This document shows positions 5,879 to 10,598 of a stretch of DNA of 10,598 nucleotides, one piece after another; position 1 is the stretch's first letter, and every line of letters begins with the position of its first letter. A program made the translations under genes and the position numbers. The notes under the pieces are model-generated. The model was given only the letters and a program-made list of their open reading frames with translations. It searched no databases and had not been told where the DNA came from. The DNA is from Humitalea sp038249305 (GTDB taxonomy: Bacteria; Pseudomonadota; Alphaproteobacteria; Acetobacterales; Acetobacteraceae): assembly GCA_038249305.1 (NCBI GenBank), contig JBBRWI010000135.1:1-10598 (forward strand). The letters run 5' to 3'.

Positions 5879-7132
5879 TCACCGATGCGCCGACTCCCAG
5901 CCGATCCGCCCGACCGCGCCACAAGCGCTGCATTCCGCCGTCCAGGCATCGTGCCGCGCGCCACAGGCCTCACAGCGCCAACGTGGAGTCGGCGGTGCGC
6001 TGGCGGCAAGCCGCAGCCACTTGGCCTCCGCCGCCCGCGCGACCGGGCTTTCGCCGTGCTCCACCTGCTCCAGGTCCACCAGCAGGAGATAGGCGCGCCG
6101 GTCGGCCGGCCCCGCCGCCAGCAGCGCATCCAGGATCGCCCGCGCCCGCCCTGTCAGCCCGGCGTCCAGCGCGGTGCGCGCCAACACCAGCCGCGCCTCC
6201 GCTTCCGTCGGCGCGCGGTGGGTCAATTGCTCGGCGGCCTTGACCCGGGCCAGCGCATCCGCCTCGCCATCCAGGTACAGCGCCGCGATATCGGGGTGCG
6301 GGGTTCGGGCCCAGGCATTGGCCAGCACCGACCGTGCCCGGCGGGTATCGCCCGCGGCCCGCAGCCGGCGCGCCTGCGCCAGGGCGGCCGGAACAAAGCC
6401 CGGGTCGGCGGCCAGCGCCTCGGCCTCCAGCGCGCCGGCGCGCAAGGGGTCCGCCTCGGCCGCGGCGGCCGCCATGGCCAGGGCGGCGCGCGGGGCTTCG
6501 GGTGGCGCCAGGGCCAGCGCCTCGGCCCAGTCGCGGCTGCGCAGGGCCAGGTCGGCGCGTTCGGCGCGCAGCCAGGCGGCGCCCGGCATCGCCTGTTCCG
6601 CGTCGCGTGCGATGCGCTGCGCCTCGGCCCAGTCGCCGCGCGCCATCGCCTGCCGCAGCAGCCCCCGCAGCCCGAGGAACTTTGCATCCTCCCGCTCGCT
6701 CAGCGCGCGGAAGGCAAGGGTCGCCTCGGCGTCCTGCCCATCCAGCCGCGCTGCCTCGGCCGCCAGCAGCAGCGTTTGGGGGGTGTCGCCCAGCGCCAGG
6801 CGGGCGCGCCGGGCCTCGGCGCGGGCGACATCGCCGGTGCCGGCGGCCAGCGCCAACAAGGTCCGCGTCACCGCAAGATCACCGCGGTCGCGTGCGACCA
6901 GCGCCGAGCGCGCCCGCCGCCGCTCCGGCCAGGCCCGCAGGGCGGCAAAGGCTCCCAGCAACCCGTGCAATACGACGAAGCCGATTACCAGCCCGACCAG
7001 CAGAACCGGCAAGCCGACGCCGATCCAGATGTCGCCGACCCGGACCTCGACGGTGCCGCCCAACCCGGCCAGCTTCCAGGCGGCGAAAACCACCAGCATC
7101 AGAAGGATCAGCAGCCCAATGGCGCGGCGCAT
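5879..7132 (-). CDS. HemY-like TPR membrane protein with C-terminal zinc-ribbon
   Basis: Inner-membrane protein of the HemY N-terminal-domain family, found next to hemD in many proteobacteria; its role in tetrapyrrole synthesis is unproven. It is not protoporphyrinogen oxidase, which shares the name. The 417 residues show two membrane segments (about 5-24 and 36-62), then an Ala/Arg-rich all-helical region with tetratricopeptide-like periodicity (for example GDWAEAQRIARDAEQAMPGA and TGRARAILDALLAAGP). A C-terminal knuckle has Cys387, Cys390, Cys401 and Cys404 (WRCEACG ... CSACG). That layout of membrane anchor, TPRs and terminal rubredoxin-like knuckle resembles LapB/YciM, which regulates LPS synthesis in enterobacteria; the likeness may be only architectural. 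The start ATG 7132 lies 3 bases after the mitofilin-like stop. Last protein gene of the hemD operon. Confidence 0.88.
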   Translation of the reverse strand: MRRAIGLLILLMLVVFAAWKLAGLGGTVEVRVGDIWIGVGLPVLLVGLVIGFVVLHGLLGAFAALRAWPERRRARSALVARDRGDLAVTRTLLALAAGTGDVARAEARRARLALGDTPQTLLLAAEAARLDGQDAEATLAFRALSEREDAKFLGLRGLLRQAMARGDWAEAQRIARDAEQAMPGAAWLRAERADLALRSRDWAEALALAPPEAPRAALAMAAAAAEADPLRAGALEAEALAADPGFVPAALAQARRLRAAGDTRRARSVLANAWARTPHPDIAALYLDGEADALARVKAAEQLTHRAPTEAEARLVLARTALDAGLTGRARAILDALLAAGPADRRAYLLLVDLEQVEHGESPVARAAEAKWLRLAASAPPTPRWRCEACGARHDAWTAECSACGAVGRIGWESAHR

Positions 7133-7135
7133 GGC

Positions 7136-8443
7136 TCAGCCCCCGGCCAGGGCGGCGACGGCGGCGCGGGCGTGGCGCAAGGCCTCGGCCTGCGCCGCCC
7201 AATCGGCCATGGCGGCCTGGGCGGGGGGTGGCAGGCCGGACAGCCGGGCGATCGAACCGCCAAGGTCACCGGCGGCCAGCGCCACCCGTGACCGCTCCAA
7301 TTCGGCGGCGGTCACATCGCCCCAGACCACCTGTTCGCCGCGCCGGATGGTGACCAGCCCCGCAAGGCGGTTGGTCGCCGCCTCCAGCGCGGTATTGCCG
7401 ACGCCTGGTTCGACCGCGGCGCGCGCCGCGCGGGCCGCGTCCTCGAAGCTGAGGCGCAGCCCGGCCTCGGTCGGCGGGGCGACCGTGGCGAAGCGGGTCA
7501 GGGCTGCGGCCGGGTCGGGCAGGGCGCGCAGCGCGGCCCCCAGCGGCCGGCCATCGGCCAGCGCCAGACGCAGCGCCTCGATCGCGCCCAGCCGTACCGC
7601 CCGCGCTTCGATCGAGGCCAGGCGCGCGGTGACGCGATCAGCCTCGGCGCTGCGGGCGGCGAGCGCTGCCTCCAACGCGTTCAGCCGGGCCTGGGCTGCC
7701 GCCTCGGCGGTCGCGGCGCGCTGGTTCAGCGCGGCTTCCGCGGCGCCGACGCGGGCGCCGAGCGCGCCCTCCATCAGGGTCGCGCGCTGGGTCAATAGCG
7801 CCTCGGCCGCGGCGATCCGCTGGGGCAGAGCGGCCTCGGCCGAGGACAGCCGCTGGTCGAGTGCCGCGGCGCGGGTTTCGGCGGCGGCGATGCGCTGCAG
7901 CGCCGAACGTTCCAGCGCCTCGGATCGGGTCGTGGCCTCGACGTTGGCGGCTTCGGCGGTGCGCTGGCGGTCGGACAGCGCGGCCAGCCGGTCGCCGAGC
8001 GCGGCCAGCGTCGCCGCATCGGGGATCGGCCGCCCGGCGGCGGCGCGGGCCTCGGCCAGCGCCGTATCAGCGGCGGCCTGGGCCGCATTGGTCGCGGTGG
8101 CCTGGGCGGCGGCGGCGGCGGCCTGTGCTGCCTGGGCCACGCGTGCGGCGGTTTCACCCGCCGCCAGGCGGGTGTCGAGGGCGGTGATCCGCGAAACGAG
8201 GCCCGGGTCCCCCGGCGGCCGCGCCTCGACCCCATCCAGCCGCGCCGCGATCGCATCCAAGCGGCCGGTGTCCGGGGCGGCGACGCGCGTCCGCGGGGTC
8301 ATGGCCAGCCAGGCGATCGCCGCGGCCAGCACGATCGCGGCGGCCAGGATCGGCAGCACGGCGGGATCCCACCGTCGTGCGGGCACGGGCGGGGCGGCAG
8401 GGGCTGGGAGCTTGGCGGTATCGGGCTTGGCGGTATCGGTCAT
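7136..8443 (-). CDS. Mitofilin-like (Mic60-type) coiled-coil inner-membrane protein
   Basis: The 435 residues start at ATG 8443, which overlaps the hemD stop as ATGA. A short cytoplasmic Pro-rich segment is followed by one transmembrane helix (VLPILAAAIVLAAAIAWLAM, about 29-48) and a long Ala-rich coiled coil (about 58-290) with repeated units such as AAETRAAALDQRLSSAEAAL and GARVGAAEAALNQRAATAEA. The C-terminal domain (about 300-435: LSFEDAARAARAAVEPG, then RRGEQVVWGD) fits the mitofilin domain. Alphaproteobacterial Mic60 homologues are typically encoded beside hemD/hemY and are linked to intracytoplasmic membrane shaping and outer-membrane contacts. The evidence is architecture plus gene context; primary sequence is poorly conserved and alanine-biased. 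The open frame continues upstream inside hemD, but no alternative start is needed. Confidence 0.82.
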   Translation of the reverse strand: MTDTAKPDTAKLPAPAAPPVPARRWDPAVLPILAAAIVLAAAIAWLAMTPRTRVAAPDTGRLDAIAARLDGVEARPPGDPGLVSRITALDTRLAAGETAARVAQAAQAAAAAAQATATNAAQAAADTALAEARAAAGRPIPDAATLAALGDRLAALSDRQRTAEAANVEATTRSEALERSALQRIAAAETRAAALDQRLSSAEAALPQRIAAAEALLTQRATLMEGALGARVGAAEAALNQRAATAEAAAQARLNALEAALAARSAEADRVTARLASIEARAVRLGAIEALRLALADGRPLGAALRALPDPAAALTRFATVAPPTEAGLRLSFEDAARAARAAVEPGVGNTALEAATNRLAGLVTIRRGEQVVWGDVTAAELERSRVALAAGDLGGSIARLSGLPPPAQAAMADWAAQAEALRHARAAVAALAGG

Positions 8444-9246
8444 GGTGGCGTCTGCTCCATCCGCTTCTTGGCCGCCCGAGGGGAGGCTTGGTCTGAAAGG
8501 CCACCATCCGTGGTGCGGGCGGGCGCTGGCCCCAGGGTCTCCAGCAACGCCGCCTCGGCTGGTATCGTTGCCACAAGCAGGGCCTTCCACGCCACCCCAT
8601 CCAGCGCATCCGCGACCCGCTGGCTGATCGCAATGGCGACGATACCACCGGCGGCCCGCAGCAGCCCTGCCCGGCGCAGTAGATGCACCATGCTGCGTGC
8701 GCCCCGCGGCGAAGTGAACAGGGCGGCGGCGACCCGTCCCGTGGCCAGCGCCCGAGAGGCCGCCGCCGGCAGCGCCATGACCGGCCGCGCCGTATAGGCG
8801 ACGCGCCGGACCACCCGGAATCCCTGCCCGCGCAACATTGCCGCCAGTTCCGCGCCATAGCCGCGGCCGATCGCCAGCCACAACGTGCCGCCGCGCGGAT
8901 CGCACCGCGCCGAGACCAGCGCGGCGAGGCTTTCGGCATCGCCGCCGGCTGCTTCGACACGGGTGAAGCCAATAGCGCGGGCGGCGGAGGCCGTGGCGTC
9001 GCCAACCGCGAAGACCGCAAGGTCAGCCGACACCCCGCCCCGCGCGAGCGCCCGGGCCGCGGCGGCCGAGGTCAGCAGCAGCGCCTGCGCCCCGCGCGGC
9101 GGCGGCACTGCCGAAGGCAAGGCCGCCAGCACCAGGCTTGGCGCCAAGATCGGTTGCCAGCCCAGCCGCGCCACCGCCTGGGCGGTGGCGGCATCGCCCG
9201 GGGCGGGTCGCGTCACCAACACCCCCCGGCAGTCAGCGGCCGGCAT
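8440..9246 (-). CDS. hemD: Uroporphyrinogen-III synthase
   Basis: Closes and inverts ring D of hydroxymethylbilane to make uroporphyrinogen III, the branch-point of haem, sirohaem, cobalamin and chlorophyll synthesis. The 268 residues show the two-lobed HemD pattern: VLVTRPAPGDAATAQAVARL (9-28) with WQPILAPSL, LLLTSAAAARALA (57-69), FAVGDATASAARAIGF (79-94), LFTSPRGARSMVHLL (176-190), and VAIAISQRVADAL plus VATIPAEAALLETL towards the end. A 30-residue polar tail follows. ATG 9246 is chosen because GGAAGG (9261-9256) lies 9 bases upstream and the protein then begins at the normal point; the frame is open to 9354 without similarity. First gene of the operon with mitofilin-like and HemY-like. 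hemC, a frequent partner, is not upstream; the next gene is divergent apaG. Confidence 0.88.
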   Translation of the reverse strand: MPAADCRGVLVTRPAPGDAATAQAVARLGWQPILAPSLVLAALPSAVPPPRGAQALLLTSAAAARALARGGVSADLAVFAVGDATASAARAIGFTRVEAAGGDAESLAALVSARCDPRGGTLWLAIGRGYGAELAAMLRGQGFRVVRRVAYTARPVMALPAAASRALATGRVAAALFTSPRGARSMVHLLRRAGLLRAAGGIVAIAISQRVADALDGVAWKALLVATIPAEAALLETLGPAPARTTDGGLSDQASPRAAKKRMEQTPP

Positions 9247-9347
9247 CCGCAACACCCTTCCTCCAAAAGACCACGGCGAGGCTGGAACAAAGCGCAGCCG
9301 GGACCATCTAGGCAAGTCGGGGTGGCCGAACCCGGATGCCCAGAACC

Positions 9348-9376
9348 ATAACAAAGTCGCTGGCCTCTGGGGTCAA
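9348..9376 (-). promoter_or_regulatory. Predicted sigma-70-like promoter of the hemD operon
   Basis: On the minus strand TTGACC (9376-9371, five of six consensus bases), a spacer of exactly 17 and TGTTAT (9353-9348, four of six) form the best promoter match I found in the window. Transcription would start near 9341, giving a leader of about 95 bases before hemD. It is located only by eye. Confidence 0.5.
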
Positions 9377-9440
9377 TTGGCGGCAGCATCGCCGGCAAGC
9401 AAGGCAGAGCACCACGCAAGCGGAGGGCGACCAAAAGCCA

Positions 9441-9842
9441 ATGCCCGAATTCACCGCCACCACCGAAGGCGTGCGCGTCACCGTCAGCGCCATCTTCCTC
9501 AACGACCGGTCCGAGGTCGACGAAGGCCAATGGGTCTGGGCCTATCGCGTCCTGATCGAGAATATATCCCAACGCACGGTTCAATTGCGCCGTCGTACCT
9601 GGCTCATTACCGATGCGCGCGGCCGCACCCTGCGGATCGACGGTGAGGGCGTGGTCGGCGAACAGCCCGTCCTGCCGCCGGGCGGGCGCTTCGAATACAC
9701 CTCCGGCACGCCGCTGCCCACGCCCTCAGGCTTCATGCGCGGCACATATCGGATGCAGGATGTCGCATCCGGGGAAGGGTTCGACGCGGAAGTGCCGGCC
9801 TTCAGCCTGGACAGCCCGTTTGCGGCCGGACGGTTGCACTGA
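9441..9842 (+). CDS. apaG: ApaG domain protein (Co2+/Mg2+ efflux protein ApaG)
   Basis: Small cytosolic immunoglobulin-like beta-sandwich protein of 133 residues. It was named from cobalt-resistance and Ap4A phenotypes in enterobacteria; its biochemical role is unsettled. Family segments are ATTEGVRVTVSAIFL (6-20), WVWAYRVLIEN (31-41), VQLRRRTWLITDA (47-59), GEGVVGEQPVLPPGGRFEYT (68-87) with the glycine motif, TPSGFMRGTYRM (94-105) and the ending FSLDSP. The start at 9441 matches the usual ApaG N-terminus; the frame is open from 9336 but the extra residues have no similarity. GGAGGG lies 13 bases upstream, a long spacing. It is divergent from hemD and convergent with chvI, with only 3 bases between stop codons, so antisense read-through between apaG and chvI is likely. 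Confidence 0.95.
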   Translation: MPEFTATTEGVRVTVSAIFLNDRSEVDEGQWVWAYRVLIENISQRTVQLRRRTWLITDARGRTLRIDGEGVVGEQPVLPPGGRFEYTSGTPLPTPSGFMRGTYRMQDVASGEGFDAEVPAFSLDSPFAAGRLH

Positions 9843-9845
9843 CCG

Positions 9846-10577
9846 TCACGGTTCCTTGTAGCGGTAGCCGATCCCGTACAGCGTCTCGATCTGGGCGAAA
9901 TCATCGTCCACCGCGCGGAATTTCTTGCGCACGCGCTTGACGTGGCTGTCGATGGTGCGGTCGTCCACATAGATGTTCTCGCCATAGGCGGCGTCGATCA
10001 GCTGGTCACGGTTCTTCACCATGCCCGGCCGCTGCCCGAGGGCCTTGACCAGCAGGAATTCCGTCACCGTCAACTGCACCTGGCGGCCCTTCCAGGCGCA
10101 GGTATGTTTCGTCTCATCGAGCACGAGGTCACCGCGCACGATGACACCGCCTGAGGGCTGGCCACTCGCCTCCGCCCGCCCGGCGTCGTTGCGGCGCAGC
10201 AGGGCACGGATGCGTTCCAGCAGCAGGCGCTGGCTGAACGGCTTGGTGATGTAGTCGTCGGCACCAAGCCGCAGCCCCATCAACTCGTCGAGTTCGTCAT
10301 CCTTGCTGGTCAGGAAGATCACCGGCATGGCGCTGCGCTGGCGCAGTTTCTGCAGCACCTCCATGCCGTCCATGCGCGGCATCTTGATGTCGAGCACGGC
10401 GAGGTCGACCGGTCGGGCGAGCAGCCCCTGCAAGGCGCTTTCGCCGTCGGTATAGGTGCGGACGACAAACCCCTCCTGTTCCAGCGTCATCGATACGCTG
10501 GTCAGGATGTTCCGATCGTCATCGACGAGCGCGATGGTATGCGGCACCGGGGTGCTCCGATTCTCTTGACTGGCCAT
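9846..10577 (-). CDS. chvI: ChvI-type OmpR/PhoB-family response regulator
   Basis: Two-component DNA-binding regulator; in Rhizobiales the ChvG/ChvI pair governs envelope, acid-stress, exopolysaccharide and symbiosis genes. The 243 residues comprise a receiver domain (about 13-130) with acidic Asp19-Asp21, phosphoacceptor Asp63 (VLDIKMPRMDG), Thr90 and Lys112 (ITKPFSQRL). A winged-helix effector domain follows (about 145-243): VQLTVTEFLLVKALGQRPG, then YVDDRTIDSHVKRVRKKF and ETLYGIGYRYKE. The latter is highly characteristic of ChvI. The start is ATG 10577, with AGAGG 9 bases upstream; an in-frame TTG at the window edge (10598) is less likely. Alphaproteobacterial chvI is usually followed by chvG and the HPr kinase/PTS genes; here it is followed at once by convergent apaG. 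A kinase gene could lie upstream beyond the window. Confidence 0.93.
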   Translation of the reverse strand: MASQENRSTPVPHTIALVDDDRNILTSVSMTLEQEGFVVRTYTDGESALQGLLARPVDLAVLDIKMPRMDGMEVLQKLRQRSAMPVIFLTSKDDELDELMGLRLGADDYITKPFSQRLLLERIRALLRRNDAGRAEASGQPSGGVIVRGDLVLDETKHTCAWKGRQVQLTVTEFLLVKALGQRPGMVKNRDQLIDAAYGENIYVDDRTIDSHVKRVRKKFRAVDDDFAQIETLYGIGYRYKEP

Positions 10578-10598
10578 GTGGCGCAGCCTCTGGCCCAA

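Noticed and set aside
5885..7291. Plus-strand 468-residue Gln/Gly/Arg-rich frame
   Set aside because: Antisense to the HemY-like gene, with shadow composition and no motif.
6174..8627. Plus-strand 817-residue open frame rich in Ser, Ala and Arg
   Set aside because: It lies antisense to the HemY-like, mitofilin-like and hemD genes. The composition is what alanine-rich, high-GC codons give on the opposite strand; there is no domain and no ribosome site.
9336..9440. N-terminal extension of ApaG from an ATG at 9336
   Set aside because: The extra 35 residues do not match the family and cover the predicted hemD promoter; the family N-terminus begins at 9441.

Overview
The window is very GC-rich and every recognisable protein is alphaproteobacterial. 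Signs are a ChvI-type response regulator, a HemD / mitofilin-like / HemY-like cluster, an MltB–RlpA–D,D-carboxypeptidase row, an ApaG and Tat-type signal peptides. Gene content and base composition suggest Rhodospirillales, probably an Acetobacteraceae (Roseomonas-like) chromosome. This placement is an inference; no marker gene proves it.

Left part (1-3010, minus strand): a peptidoglycan-remodelling operon reads right to left. It holds an MltB-family lytic transglycosylase, an RlpA-like lipoprotein with a SPOR domain, and a D-alanyl-D-alanine carboxypeptidase cut by the window edge. The first two genes overlap by 4 bases (GTGA); the third follows after 36 bases. Together they would cut glycan strands and trim stem peptides in the periplasm. 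Divergent from it, across about 170 bases, is an MmgE/PrpD-family gene (3183-4583, plus strand) with no partner genes of the methylcitrate cycle in view.

Middle part (4584-5822): about 1.2 kb without an intact ordinary gene. It holds a hairpin behind the MmgE/PrpD stop, a probable unannotated 39-residue membrane microprotein on the minus strand, a frameshifted IS256-type transposase remnant, the first codons of an IS3-type orfA facing the other way and abutting it, and an unidentified decayed coding trace. It ends at an intact tRNA-Thr(CGU) gene on the minus strand. This looks like an insertion-sequence graveyard next to a tRNA.

Right part (5879-9246, minus strand): the operon hemD – mitofilin-like – HemY-like reads towards the tRNA gene, with a 4-base overlap and a 3-base gap at its junctions. 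A good sigma-70-like promoter lies ahead of hemD. hemC, often next to hemD, is not there. apaG (9441-9842, plus strand) diverges from hemD and converges with chvI (9846-10577, minus strand), their stop codons being 3 bases apart. No chvG kinase gene follows chvI.

Most of the window is ordinary chromosomal housekeeping DNA. I see no defence system, CRISPR array or complete mobile element. The most original items are the 39-residue membrane microprotein and the mosaic of broken transposases beside tRNA-Thr.
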